The notes: generated by a model not told the origin, from the letters alone. 64,000 nucleotides of DNA from Psoroptes ovis (GCA_002943765.1 PQWQ01000005.1:3659001-3723000); one strand, 5' to 3'. Shown: positions 39,071 through 51,888, numbered from the stretch's first letter. Program-made: numbers and translations.

Positions 39071-39153
39071 TTAGACTGTCCGAAAAGTTCATTCGGCTTA
39101 ATCACGATAGAGTTGCTTGATGAAAATCGGCCAAAACTTTTCGGACAACTTAA
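39071..39153 (-). repeat. MITE family A, reverse
   Basis: TA both sides; very close to the reverse consensus, with ATCACGATAGAGTTGC. Confidence 0.94.
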
Positions 39154-39635
39154 TATTTTTTCTCCAAAAGCTTTGCTTTGCCGAAGAAACCCTTGGTAGA
39201 AAATTTTTTATTCCAGCATTTTTTTTTGTCCCGTTCCCCAAGTCACAAGAAATAATTTTTCATTGATAGTTTTTCATTTATTTATTTTGCCTCCGTTCAT
39301 TCAAATGGTTAATAAGCCAAATTCACTTGATACGAATAGAAATATTCTTGAAGAATACATTTTTCACTTTGGCTGAAAATGATATCATTGGTGAAAAAAC
39401 AATGGCACAAGATTTGAAGAAAAGAATCTTTACCAAACATTATCATTATTCATGAAAATTGATGTAGCACGAGGCAAAAACCCAAGATGATGATGATGAT
39501 AATAATAATAATGGTGGTTGTATATGTGTGATCATTGAGACAAACGTTTATTTCTTTGTATCTGTGTAAGTTTCGGTACCGAAAATAAAATATATTATCT
39601 CTGAACAATCTTAGAATATAAAGACAAAATCTATA

Positions 39636-39721
39636 TTAGGTTGTTCGAAAAGTTTTAACCAATTTTCATGCAGCAATTCTATTGTGATTAAGCGGAATAA
39701 ACTTTTCGGACAACCTCTTGA
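39636..39721 (+). repeat. MITE family A, forward
   Basis: TA on left; left GGTTGTTCGAAAAG; right edge CAACCTCTTGA unclear. Confidence 0.9.
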
Positions 39722-40014
39722 ATATCTTGTAATTCATTCATTCATTCAAGTATCAATTTTTTTTTCCGTTATTTTTTCGATCTTTGATTTTCTTGGGAAT
39801 TTTTTTTCTCGGTCCTCTTTTTCTCAAGTCTATAGTTTGATCATTTATTCACAAAGAAAAAAATGATACGAAAAAAATAAGAGAATCAGAATATTTGAAT
39901 TGAATCAGAAATGATTATCAATTATATATGTGTGTGTTTCCTTATGGTAAATTTTTAAATGTTGTACCATATCATATATGAAGAGTATATTCTTGGGCTA
40001 AATGTTCAAGATAT

Positions 40015-40100
40015 TCAGGTTGTCCGTAAAGTTCTGACCGATTTTTATCAAGCAACTCTATTGTGATTAAGCCGAATGAACTTTTCGGACAACCTCGTAA
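40015..40100 (+). repeat. MITE family A, forward
   Basis: Left TCAGGTTGTCCGTAAAG; right CAACCTCGTAA has an inserted CG. Confidence 0.91.
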
Positions 40101-40389
40101 ATATTTTTCTTGCTTTAAAAGAAAGAAACCGATAGACCAAATAAAATAAAATAAATCACACGAAAAAAAAGGAAGGGACCGAAGAATTTGTAAGCAGCAA
40201 AAAAAAAAACGAACATCTGAGATCTCAAATTTCTTTTTTTTTTTTTTTTTTTTTGATCATTCATAATCATAATTTTTTTTCTTATGAATCATCTTAAAGA
40301 TGTTTAATGATTATTATGGTAATAATATAATAATCGTGAATGAATAAGATAAAATCGAACATAATGATTATGTATATTTCTTCCATGTA

Positions 40390-40475
40390 TTTGGTTGTTG
40401 TCCGAAAAGTTCATACGGCTTAATCACAATAGAGTTGTTCGATAAAAATCGGCCAAAACTTTTTGGACAATCTAA
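40390..40475 (-). repeat. MITE family A, reverse, triplet-expanded
   Basis: Left GGTTGTTGTCCG; right TTTTTGGACAATCTAA. Confidence 0.92.
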
Positions 40476-41519
40476 TGAATGTAATATTTATTCGAAAGGA
40501 ATAATTCTTACAAAAGTCTTGAATTCTTAATTTTTTTTTTTTGTTTTGTTTGGAGCGTCTTATAACTAGAAGATGATAATTCTCGGGAATATTATCATTA
40601 TTATCATTCGATATCATCGATATTACTGAAACAGATGAAAAAAACTATCAATTATTTGTTCAAACGAATACTTATATTTTGAATATTATTATTCTTGTTG
40701 TGAAGCCATATATATTAAAATGTATATGTTTGAAAATTTTTGAAAATGGATTGTTTCAAACATTATATTGAGAGGGTATGGGCCTTGGAAAAAATTATTA
40801 TTATTATTATTATTATAATCATTATTATTAATGATATTTGATTTTCAACGAATGATGATGATGATGATGATGATCAGAAATGAATGAAAATTGAGACATA
40901 TATATTAAGAGATGCTTAGACTTGGAAATTCAATGAATTCAAATGAATGAATGAATGAATGAATATAATCATTGATTATAACATCATCATTATAATCACC
41001 ATTAGTGCTATTGAAAATTTGTTCATCGAGAAATGGATTGAAATTCAATCAAAGGGGTGTGTTTGCTGTGTGTGTGTGTGTGTGTGCAAAATTGTATTCG
41101 ATTTAATTGGGAATATTGGACCCTTAAAAATTGTATAACTTATTTCTTTTCTTGGGCCCTAGATTTGTGATCTGTGATCTTATGATGAATACTACAAGAA
41201 AATAATCTTATTTCATTTTAATTTTGAATTTTTTTTTTTTGTTTGAAATAATCATTTCAAATCATAAAATATTTGAAAATTTGAATTTTTAAATTTGACA
41301 AATTTCCTCAGAAATTTCTTAAGAAATTTCTTTTCAATTTTTAAGAATTTTTCTCTTTTTGCTTTGGCCCTTGTTCTTAATTCGATGTATTCATGTATTT
41401 GCTTTGTTTGTGATAGATAATATTCGAGGCCAAATTGCATAAGCCTTTGCAAATATACACTATTTATAACCCTTTCATATGCATTCATTTAATTCTATTT
41501 TTGTATTCTTTGCCTTATA

Positions 41520-41604
41520 TTAGATTGTCCGGAATGTTTTGGCCGATTTTTATGAACAACTCTATTGTGATTAAGCCGGATGAACTTTTTGGACAACAAC
41601 CTAA
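41520..41604 (+). repeat. MITE family A, forward, triplet-expanded
   Basis: TA both sides; right GGACAACAACCTAA; left arm CCGGAATGTTTTGG. Confidence 0.92.
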
Positions 41605-42241
41605 TATATTCAATATTTGAATTACCCAGAATTTAAATTTAAAAAAAAAAATGTCATACATTTCTCCCCCGCAATTTTATTGTCATCATTGTTTTCTGTG
41701 TTTTCACGATCCTTCAAACAATATAATGCTTATTTTCTGCGTACATTATATATGTCAATGTTTTATGATGGCATTTATTTTATGGAAATTTATAAAAGAA
41801 TTATTTTAAATTTTCTCTTTTCAAATTTCTTAGCTTTAAAATGTTTTTTTTTTCGAAAAAAAACGAAGAAATTTATATTCTTTAAAATGCAAAGACCATA
41901 GCCTCTTGAAATTATTTCAATTTTCAAAGAAAAAACAATTATTTTCCATTGAAAATAATGTTTATGTTAAAACAGTAGTACAAACGGGGCAGCAGCAACC
42001 AACATCCTTAAATAGATGCCAAGTAAACATAGAGTGATAAAGGATTTAAAATTTTTGGTTTTTTTTTTTTTTTTTTTTTGAAAAAATTGATTTAATAATT
42101 CAATTTCATTCGAATCTTATTTTTTTGAGAAAATTCTTAAGAAAAATCTTTTCTTAAGAAAATTCTTGTCGATTTTTCTCCCAATAAATTCACTGATCAA
42201 AAATTGTTGCACTGAGAATATAAAATAAAATCGATGTATTG

Positions 42242-42324
42242 AAAGGTTGTCCGAAAAGTTGCGGCCGATTTTCAATGAGCAACTCTATCGTGATTAAGCC
42301 GAATGAACTTTTCGGACAACCAAA
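42242..42324 (+). repeat. MITE family A, forward
   Basis: Right CAACCAAA then TA; core GCGGCCGATTTTC. Confidence 0.91.
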
Positions 42325-42547
42325 TATAATGATAATAATAAATGTTTCTTAAGAAAAAATGAGGAAAAATTAATCGTTTAATGTATGTGTTTATGTGTAT
42401 TTACAATTAATTAAATAATGTTCTTATTTGGTTGTTGTTGATGCTGATGCTACTGGTCGGTTGGTGTGATTGCTATGAATTGGTGGTGATGGTAATAATA
42501 ATAATAGGATTAATTATTATTATCATTGTTTACCGCGCGTGATTTAT

Positions 42548-42573
42548 CGAATTGTGCGAATTCGCACAATTCG
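42548..42573. repeat. Perfect 26-bp palindrome
   Basis: CGAATTGTGCGAA followed by its exact reverse complement with no spacer; less AT-rich than its surroundings. Confidence 0.92.
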
Positions 42574-42594
42574 TTAATGTTTATTATTATTTAC

Positions 42595-42676
42595 TTGGGT
42601 TGTCCGAAAAGTTTATTAGGCTTAATCGAATAGAGTTGCTTGATGAAAATCGGTCAAAACTTTTCGTACAGCCTAA
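42595..42676 (-). repeat. MITE family A, reverse
   Basis: Left CTTGGGTTGTCCG; right CGTACAGCCTAA. Lies 21 bp from a perfect 26-bp palindrome. Confidence 0.91.
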
Positions 42677-43027
42677 TGTAATATCAATGTAATTCACATT
42701 GGTGTAATTTATTATCATTTGAACTCCTCGAGTATAATGATTATGTTTTAAATGTTAATTGAAATCAACGCTGAGAGAAACAAAAAAAAAATTCCCATAA
42801 TAAAATTGTAAACATTAAAAATAAATCAATGAATTTTCAAGCATTTTTCCCTTTGGTTCGGTGTGCTACAACACTAGCCTTTCCAATCAGAATATTCTTC
42901 GATTTTTGCCCAACGAAAAATAATTGTCGAATACCCTGATCGAATACCCATAAAATGTTTATTTTGGAAAGAATAATTTTATTGATTTGAAATTCCTTAT
43001 TTTTTTTCTATTCGTATTTTATTTTAA

Positions 43028-43110
43028 TAAGGTTGTACGAAAAGTTCATTCGGCTTAATCACAATAGAGTTGCTTGTTGAAAATCGGTCAAAACTTTACG
43101 GACAGCCTAA
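43028..43110 (-). repeat. MITE family A, reverse
   Basis: Right TTACGGACAGCCTAA with TA; left GGTTGTACGAAAAG. Confidence 0.91.
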
Positions 43111-43289
43111 TATTTATTTCTTAGATTATTCGATGAATTTTTTTCTTAATCGAAAGAGTTATGCATGCATTTATTTATTTCATTTATTTATTCAACTTAT
43201 ATTTATTTATTACTTTTTCATTTTCAAGTAAAAAATTACTATTATTATTTGAATAAAAAATAAATATTTTATCCCATTTTACGAATATA

Positions 43290-43368
43290 TTAGGCTGTCC
43301 CATAAGTTCTTGCCGTTTTTCAAATGTGAAAAAATTAAAAAACGGCAAGAACTTATCGGACAACGCAA
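43290..43368. repeat. B/C hybrid MITE
   Basis: TA both sides. Left arm is family B (GTCCCATAAGTTCTTGCCG); right arm is CCG-type (CAAGAACTTATCGGACAAC), giving one mismatch in an otherwise complete stem. Confidence 0.92.
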
Positions 43369-43535
43369 TATATATTCACGAATCGATGTCATATTCTGCG
43401 ATGGCACAGAAGGAAATGCGATTAATTTTTTCCTTATTTTTAGTCTTAGTTTTTCATTGATACCATAAGTGTGATGATATCTTCATAGTCATCGTACATT
43501 CCATTGAATATTAGCAAGATTGAAAGATGGAAATT

Positions 43536-43618
43536 TTAGATTGTCCGAAAAGTTTTGGCTGATTTTCATCCAACAACTCTATCGTGATTAAGCGGAATAA
43601 ACTTTTTGGACGACCTAA
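43536..43618 (+). repeat. MITE family A, forward
   Basis: Right TTTTTGGACGACCTAA with TA; left TTAGATTGTCCG. Confidence 0.92.
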
Positions 43619-43708
43619 TAGTCAGAAATAGAAATGAATGTTTGTAGAATAATAAATAAATTCTCCCAAAAAATCAAATCAATCGATTTGTGAATCATTG
43701 ATCAATGA

Positions 43709-43739
43709 TCAATGAATGAATGAATGAATGAATGAATGA
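43709..43739. repeat. (TGAA)n microsatellite
   Basis: Longest of many short ATGA/TGAA tetramer runs in the window (others near 17630, 20640 and 40940). Confidence 0.9.
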
Positions 43740-43923
43740 TTGGATATGAGAATGTGAATGAATTTTGATTAGTTTTGAGTGGGGCATAGGCATTTGTTGA
43801 AGGCAAAGCGAAAAAACAAAAAAATGCCAAAAACAGAATCTGAATGATGATTCAGAATTCAAAATTCCAGAAATGGAATAATTCAATGGAATTTAAAAGT
43901 GATTGGAAAATCCAAAGGAATTA

Positions 43924-44004
43924 TTAGGTTGTCCCATAAGTTCTTACCGTTTTTCGAATGAAAAAAAAAATTAAAGAACGGTAAGAACTTATGGGACAAC
44001 CTAA
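43924..44004. repeat. MITE family B
   Basis: TA both sides. Fully paired variant: TTCTTACCG pairs with CGGTAAGAA, both arms carrying the same change from TTGCCG. Confidence 0.95.
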
Positions 44005-44292
44005 TATCTATTCCTTTTTCTTCGTCGAAGAAGAAATTTCAAACCAAATTTCTTTCGAAAAAAAGATGATGCATTTGGAAAAGAATCATTCATCTTTGTA
44101 AGACAGCAACAGCCAAAGCCAAAGATGGTGGCGTGTGCTGCATAGGGCTATGCCTGATGATGTAATAGGGTCCCAACGTTCAAGAAACAAGAATAAAAAA
44201 AAATTCAAAGATTTTCTTTGGAAAAGTCTTCTTGGTCTCCATTTATTCGTATTTGAAATTATTTTGAAAATTCAAAAATTTATTTATTTTAT

Positions 44293-44377
44293 TTAGGCTG
44301 TCCGAAAAGTTCATTCGGCTTAATTACAATAGAGTTGCTGCATGAAAATCGGCCAAAACTTTTCGGACAAGACTTAA
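44293..44377 (-). repeat. MITE family A, reverse, expanded
   Basis: Right end GGACAAGACTTAA has extra bases, TA follows; left TTAGGCTGTCCG. Confidence 0.92.
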
Positions 44378-45697
44378 TATATTTTCTCATATGTAAATTA
44401 TTTATTGTTTTTTTGATTTGATTTGTGTGTGTTTTTGTTTTGTTTGTTTTTGTTTGAATTTTCATTGGAAAATCAATCATAAAATTTTCCAATTTTTTTT
44501 TCTGTTCCAACTCAATTTTTCAAATAGAAATGGAATGAATGATTGAATGAATTCTTGAATTTTTCGATGCTTCCAACCAACGATTCGTATTCAATTCTCT
44601 GGCTGTTTTCTATGGTTGTTCTCTGCTTATTCTCGAATGAATATATTCCTTGTTTTTCCAATGAAAACAATGGGCCAAAATAAATAAATTTTTGATGAAA
44701 AATAAATAAATAAATATTCATTCCAAAATTCAAATATAATTCATAGAATTCATTCATTCATTGAAGACAAAAAAAAAAAATTCAAGAATTCAAATACATT
44801 TAATTAGGTCTAATATAATTTACGATTAGGCCATATTTGCCTTTGTTGTCTGCTTGAAATCTTTGAGTCTTTTGGAATTCTTTAAATTTTTCAAATTTTC
44901 AAAATTTGAAAAATTCAAAAATTTGATTGAAATTAATCAAATTAATTCAATGAATTTAAATCGAATTCTATTTTCAATCGAAAATTTTTTGAATAGAAAA
45001 TCTTAATTGATCAAAAGTCTTGGATTCGAAGCCTGTAAGATGCATTTGTAAACAGAGATGAAAACCTGGATTAAAAAAAAACCTGAAAAATTGCACCGAA
45101 ATATCCGTATTTGCACATGTAACAAATGTCCCGTATCCATATATTCCATATTCATTGAAATTTTTGTTTGATTTTCGTTGCTTGTTTTGTATTGGATTTA
45201 TTCAACAAAATGAATTGTTTCAGCCAAATGAATTCAATTGAAGTGAATCGAATGATTCAGAACCTGCAAATACAACAATCGAATGGCATTGAAAAATGTT
45301 TCAACAAACAAATATTTCTCAGACTCCGGACTATTAATTCAATATTATTCCTGTGTGTGTGAATTACGTAAAGTGGAATATAATAATAATAATAATAAAA
45401 GTAAACGAAAATCGAAAATACTCATCGATCAAAATCCATCATTATCGTTTTAGTATCAATATCAACAACAGCAGCAGCCAAAGTGAATTGGAAATTATTA
45501 TTTTTTCCAAGTTTATTCATTTATTTTGTCTTCTCAGGAAAGGGGGTCCATTGGACCTCATTGGTTTTTCACTGAGAGTGAAGAAATTTCATCATAATTT
45601 AATACATGAATAAACACACCGAATAATTCATTTTTGGATTCTCAATAATTTCGATTATTATTTATTTACTTGAATATTTACTTGATTTTGCAAAATA

Positions 45698-45780
45698 TTA
45701 AAGGTTGTCCGAAAAGTTCTGGCCGATTTTCATGAGCAACTCTATTGATGCAAGCGGAATGAACTTTTGGTACAGCCTAA
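45698..45780 (+). repeat. MITE family A, forward
   Basis: Left TTAAAGGTTGTCCG with TA before; right TTTTGGTACAGCCTAA. Core TATTGATGCAAGCGG. Confidence 0.91.
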
Positions 45781-46063
45781 TGTTTACTGCAAAATACTTC
45801 GACGTCAATTTTTGGGGGAAAACTTGTACCCAATTAAATAATAGCGGTACAGATTCTGGGTCCCTCGGTCCCTCTGAGTCTAAACTTTGATCGTAAATTC
45901 ACTAAGCACCGACATATGCATGCGAAACAATTCAAGTCTTTGGCATATTATTCCATATTTCATCTTTGATTTTCTTAGAGATTTTCTTAGAACTTTTTTC
46001 TTCAATTTCTTATCTTAATAATCATCATTCATAATGCAAGCAATATGTATCAATATGTTCAAA

Positions 46064-46091
<28 letters not shown>
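46064..46091. repeat. (TG)14 microsatellite
   Basis: Uninterrupted TG run. Confidence 0.95.
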
Positions 46092-46095
<4 letters not shown>

Positions 46096-46515
46096 CATTT
46101 ATGATATGAAGCATAAAATTAATGATAATTAAAACTAAACAAAGTATTTACTTCGAAGATTCTCTTCAAGAATAAGAATATTCATTTATTTTAAGACAAT
46201 TTTCTTTGAGAATTTCTTGAGAAATCTTGATCTTTTTTCCGTGGAAAAAAAATATTTCTGCACAACAAATGCCGACACACCGGCACATATGTGTCAGTGA
46301 TTGTAATGAGAATAATAATAGCAGATATTCAAACATTTGAGGAACCCGAATAAGTAATTAAAACTGCTGAAATTAATGAATGAAATGAATTATGAAAAAT
46401 TGTATGAATTCATAGAAAAATATTGGAAAATATCCGAGAAAATAATAGAGAATCGAGAGATAAAATCAGTGAAATCAATGTTTGATTTCTAGGGCCAATT
46501 CATCGATTTCATTAA

Positions 46516-46594
46516 TTAGGTTGTCCCATAAGTTCTTGCCATTTTTCGAATGAAAAAAAATTAAAAAACGGCAAGAACTTATTGGACAAGTCAG
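46516..46594. repeat. MITE family B
   Basis: Left consensus; right CTTATTGGACAAGTCAG then TA, degraded. Confidence 0.92.
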
Positions 46595-46795
46595 TATTAT
46601 TTTATGACTTTCAAAGCAAAAAGCGTTTCGGCTTTATCATCATTTTGACATTGTTTTCGCATTATTTTTTTTTTTGAAAATCAACAACCATACACTAATG
46701 CCAAAACATGCCAAATTACAAGAATTATGATGGCCAATTGATTAATTAATCTCTCTGTGTGTGTGTGCGTGTGTGTTTGTATGTGTCTAGTATTA

Positions 46796-46880
46796 TTAAG
46801 TTGTTGTTCGAAAAGTTTATTCCACTTAATCGAATAGAGTTTCTGCATAAAAATCGGTCAGAACTTTACGGACAACCTAA
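46796..46880 (-). repeat. MITE family A, reverse, triplet-expanded
   Basis: Left TTAAGTTGTTGTTCG with TA before; right TTTACGGACAACCTAA. Confidence 0.91.
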
Positions 46881-47062
46881 ATATTTTGTATGTGTCTGTG
46901 AACGTTTTTGATGTTTTATTATATTTGTTTTATCTCAACAATCACGCCACACACACAAATCAACATTAAACATATTTACATTCATATTTTCGATAGTGAA
47001 AGATGACTATATGAAAAAATTTTTTTGAACATTTTAGTAATTAATTGTGATATGTAATAATA

Positions 47063-47151
47063 TTGTTGGTTGTCCGAAAAGTTTTGGCCGATTTTTATCA
47101 AGTAACTGTATTGTGATTAAGCGTAATGAACTTTTCGGACAACAAGGCTAA
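47063..47151 (+). repeat. MITE family A, forward, expanded
   Basis: Right CGGACAACAAGGCTAA with TA; left edge TTGTTGGTTGTCCG. Confidence 0.9.
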
Positions 47152-48561
47152 TACATGGTTGATTTTTGATAAAAAAAAAGTTTTTCCATTCATTTATTTT
47201 CATAGTTGATTAATAAGACTTTGAATCACTGATGCTGTTGTCAGTTTCTTTGGGCCGGTTTTCCTTGATGCTTGTAATTGATCATTTGTCATTAAGGCAA
47301 CTCTAATCAAACTTCAGTAATTTACGAATATTAAATATTTGATTGGCTTGAATTTACATTCAAAGTCTCATCATTTATTCTTGAAAATTTCATATTTTAA
47401 AACCCGATTCAATGTATAAACATTCCGTTATTCCTCGTTCAAGAATTTGTTTCATTGAAACAAATGCAGAATTCAAATATTATTTTGATTCATTGATTAA
47501 ATCATGAAAAATCCATAGAGTTCATATGATTCATGGCCGTTTTCTCATAAATTCATGAATTTCATTCGCCACAAATTGAAAAATGTTAAAGAAAACAAGA
47601 AATATATTCATTTTCTTTGAATATTTAAAGATATTTTATTCAAAGAATAATTTTCAAATATTAAGAAATATATCTCATCTTAAAGAAATATAAGAAAATT
47701 ACACATCATAATGTTGATTCATTTTTTGGTAAAGAATCCCTGCTGATATCTTTGATTATTTTAATGTCCTCATTGTCTTGAATACTGTTGTCGTTGGGAT
47801 TTTGTAAAAACCGAAATCAATGCAGTTCAAGATGTTTGAAATTGTTTCATTTAAATATATATTTCCATAATATTCATTTCATTATCAAGACTAAAAGACT
47901 AAGAAATTGACGAAAAAAAAACTAATCAATTACCATTATGAATGAATGAAATATGCAGCAGTAGTAGATACATGTATTCGTTTGATGCAAATAATATTAT
48001 TCACAAAAATACAAATCCATCAAGAATTCAAAGCCTATAGATGCACTCATATCATCTATCTAGACTATAGATAATTGTGAATAATTTGTGAAACCAAACT
48101 GGCAAATTTGGTCTAGTAATTCAAGATACTTCAAGATGCATAGAATTTTGACGAATTAATTCGAGGAGGACTTGGAAAACCAAATTATTCGTAAAACGAT
48201 CCAAATCGTATTAATTAAAATCGATTCGAACCTTCTGTGAATTTCAATTCGTGCTAAGCAAATAAACGGTACAAAGACGAGGAGCAGAAATTGGAACCGA
48301 AAAAGAATGGGACCACTCATGGAGCGACCTAAGAATTTGGAATATTAGAAACGCCTTTAAGATCCATGGCTCCATCGATCCATATCAATCCTACATTTTC
48401 TGATCATCAATTTGACAGTAATCCGAATTAGTTTGAATGAGCTTGAATGAATCAATGATTTTTGATGATCGAAAAAAAATGTCAAATTTAAAATGAAATT
48501 TTCGACAAAATTTTTGATGGAAAATGCACATCCAAATATTATATGCATCAAAGGCCATGTA

Positions 48562-48643
48562 TCTGGTTGTCCGAAAAGTTCATTCGGCTTAATCACGATA
48601 GAGTTATTCATGAAAATCGGCCAAAACTCTTCGGACAACCTAA
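48562..48643 (-). repeat. MITE family A, reverse
   Basis: Left TCTGGTTGTCCG, right CTCTTCGGACAACCTAA; no TA flank. Isolated by more than 1.4 kb from the previous copy. Confidence 0.91.
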
Positions 48644-49261
48644 ATACAATCATTATGTGAAAGATTTAAGTATATGTTTTGTACATCAGAATTATTCATT
48701 TCTTTGAAATGTGTAATATGGTCCAAAAGTACTTGTTTTTTGCTGGAATTTGAAATCACGAATTCAAATTTCTACGAAAAAAAAAATCAAAATAATCAGT
48801 TTTGAATCGTGGAAAAAAAAATTTTCATATTTGAATGAATTCGCATGAATATCAGCAGCAACACTGTTATTATTATTATTATTATTATTCGATATCGTTA
48901 TAATTCATATCATAATTCAATGCCATTTTATCGTTAAAATGATATTTCATCATTTCCAAAAAAAAACCAATCATTTGCCCCTAGTTTTTATCAATAATAT
49001 CAAACAAAATCATAAATTTCAAGCCTAAAGAAAATCATGTCATGAAATTTATGAAATTTATGAATATTTCAAAGATAATTTTAAAGTGAAATCACTTTGA
49101 ACATTTGGTATTTTTTCCCTTCATTTTTTCTTGTGATGCACCAACACGCATTTCATGCGAAATGAATCAAATGAATCAATGACTATGAATTAAATTCAAA
49201 TGAATCAAATGATTGTTACAAAAATTTAAATTTTTTGTTTGAAATTATTATAATTTCAATA

Positions 49262-49345
49262 TTAGATTGTCCGTAAAGTTTTGGCCGATTTTCATGCGAG
49301 CAACTCTATTGTGATTAAGCGGAATGAACTTTTCGGACAATCTAA
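49262..49345 (+). repeat. MITE family A, forward
   Basis: TA both sides; ends TTAGATTGTCC / GGACAATCTAA match each other, including the shared A/T change. Confidence 0.94.
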
Positions 49346-49574
49346 TACTTTAAAACTTTTTTGAATTTGAAAGCGTTTTTGATCTTAGATCTTGAACAAA
49401 TTTGTATCAAAGAAAATAATTTTCCTTTAAATAATTCTTTGAAATTCACGCAATATGTATGTATGGGTACAATGTATGTATTTCGACCCCAATTTTTTTT
49501 TTTTTTTTTTTTGAAATTTTCAAAAATTTCAATTCGTAAATTTCAATTCGTGATAATTGAACCAAAATAATATA

Positions 49575-49657
49575 TTGGGTTGTCCCATAAGTTCTTGCCG
49601 TTTTTTAAATTTTTTTTTTCATTCGAAAAATGGCAAGAAATTATGGGACAACCTTAA
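49575..49657. repeat. MITE family B
   Basis: TA both sides; loop orientation opposite to most B copies (T-rich left, CATTCGAAAAA right). Confidence 0.94.
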
Positions 49658-49985
49658 TACAAAAACATCGACTGTTATTAGCGAATCGATTTTGGTGATA
49701 TTTTGTTCCGAATGAAAAAATGAAACTCTTTATTCTTCATCTGTCTCTTTACATCATTCAAGGCCCTAGTCCCTTGGATCCTGCGTGCGTGAAACCCAGC
49801 GTACAGTTCTGTGCAGCCAGTGCCATGGTTTTCCAAAGAAAATATGGGAAAATGGCAAGAAAATCAAACCGAAATGAACAGAAAAAAAAATGGAAACATT
49901 TGATTCACTCTCTGTGAATGTGAATTCGAAATTGTGAATTGGCAGAATCCAAAGATACCAAAGATCCGAGCAGAAAAAAAATACA

Positions 49986-50066
49986 TTAGGTTGTCCGAAA
50001 AATTCTTGCCGATTTTTCAATTATTTTCTACGATATAAACCAGCAAAAACTTTTCGGACAACTTAA
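49986..50066. repeat. MITE family C
   Basis: TTCTTGCCGATTTTTC ... CCAGCAAAAACTTTTCGG; right end CAACTTAA with TA. Confidence 0.92.
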
Positions 50067-50136
50067 TAAATAAAATATAACAACCAAACAAACAAACAGA
50101 AACAGAAACAAACAACAGCTAAACCATTCGGGAAAC

Positions 50137-50337
50137 ATGTACAGTTCATGTTTTGACATCGTACAGTACGATTGTGTGAGATGTGTTTGTGTTTTGTCAG
50201 TGTTTTCAGTGTTTGTGCTATATGCACTGCTTCAATGTGGTGAAATTTTCAAAATTCAAAATATTCCAGATTTCCAAGTTCATCTCGAAGACTATTCAGT
50301 GATTTTCAGTGATGATTTCAATCAAATTTTCCAATGA
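50137..50337 (+). CDS. Orphan small ORF, 66 aa, with hydrophobic N-terminal segment
   Basis: The ATG has a fair context (GGAAACATGT). The frame reads a Cys-containing N-terminus, a hydrophobic stretch VCVLSVFSVFVLYALLQCG that could span a membrane or act as a signal, then a more polar acidic C-terminus ending FSDDFNQIFQ. No family is recognised; chance is possible in TGTG-rich sequence. Confidence 0.15.
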   Translation: MYSSCFDIVQYDCVRCVCVLSVFSVFVLYALLQCGEIFKIQNIPDFQVHLEDYSVIFSDDFNQIFQ

Positions 50338-51571
50338 TTTTGATAATTTTGATCTACGGTGATCCATGGTGATTCTGGTGATTGATCTTGTAATCATATT
50401 TCATCGATAATTGGTCAAAAATTGCCAAAGATTATAGTTTTTTTTGCTTGACCCATCAATTATTCAAATTATCATTATCCACGAGATAAATGTCAAATGT
50501 CATCACAAGAATTAATTATTTACGATCAAATTATCATTCTTCTTCATAAACAAATCATCAATTTCATCCAAATCATCAAACTGATCTGATCAAATTTACA
50601 TTTCGACGTGAAATTCAATCCCAGTAATCATAAGATTATAGTTTTTAGTGAACCATTCAACAACGAATCATTCAATCATTGTTTCTTTAGGCCATATCTT
50701 CTCGGGCCCCAGATATTGCCATCTAAATCTTCGACGAAAACAAAATCTTTGTAAAATTTTAATTGAAAAATGAAACTACTCAAAGCTAAACGATAGCCTC
50801 TGTGTGTGTGTTCTGTGTATGGATATGATTTTTAATAGAATTTTAAAATTTAATCAAATTGAATTTAATCGAATTTTTTTTTGTCCGATTGAATTTCGAA
50901 ACAAATTGAATTATCATCATTTTCAATTTTAGAAAATTTCAAAAATATTTCAACAACAGAGAGGGTTTTATTATCTTTATAAAGCTATAGCTTTGAATGT
51001 CTGTAAAATATGTCATTGACATTATATATTTGAAAAGGCCCAAGACCTGATCGAAAAAACTAAATTAAATTGTCAATTTCGATCAAACTTTGTTTGACCA
51101 AAAAACAAAAAAAAAATCGAAATTTTTAAGGTAAAAAAATTTGAAGAACTAAGACTCTCAAAGCTCATTTCGAATTGAATTATGGCAGTGAAGCCAACCG
51201 AATTCATTCGATTGATTATGAGGGCCATCTTTATTGATTTTGTGGGCCTAAAAATGAGTTTTAAATGGGTCTTGAATGCAAGAATAGTGAAACTTTGGCT
51301 CAAAATCATTTCATACGTCTCCAAAAACCCTTTGAAATCTTAAAATTTCAGTCTTAAAATTACAATTTCAAATTCCATATTCAAATATTTGAAATACAAA
51401 GACCCTTCTTAGAGTTTTAATTTCCAAAACAATCAACGAACATAATTGTATTTGGCTCCATTCTTTGGCTTCATTTATTCATTCTTTACCCTTTTCAATC
51501 CTTAAATTAAGATCATTAAAAAGATATGAGTGAATGAGTTGAATGGAAAAGAATTGAAATGAATATATACT

Positions 51572-51655
51572 TTAGGTTGTCCGAAAAGTTCATTCGGCTT
51601 AATCACAATAGAGTTGCTCATATGAAAATTGGCCAGAATTTTTCGGACAACCTAT
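51572..51655 (-). repeat. MITE family A, reverse
   Basis: Left consensus, core GCTCATATGAAAATTGGCC, right CAACCTATT edge. Confidence 0.92.
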
Positions 51656-51888
51656 TACTTTAACCAAAGAAAAAATTTGTGGCAGATTTTCGTTATTATT
51701 ATTGTATTCAATTTCGATTAATTCATGGATTTATTTTCCCGAATTTCAAAAGTACCACCATTTGTATGATTTCGGGAATGAATTTGAAATGGAGAATTTT
51801 GCCCAAAAATAATATAATCATTTAAATACTTTTCATTATTTTTTGAATGACTATCGACCATTTATACCATTTGCTCTCAGCATTAATA

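Noticed and set aside
42120..42180. Recurrent TTCTTAAGAA dyads (also near 5286, 41310 and 53626)
   Set aside because: Short, common in AAAG/CTTT-rich DNA here, and without consistent spacing.
45168..45362. 64-codon ORF ending in a hydrophobic stretch
   Set aside because: Codon use is slightly richer than background, but there is no recognised domain and no convincing splice sites; left out as a gene.
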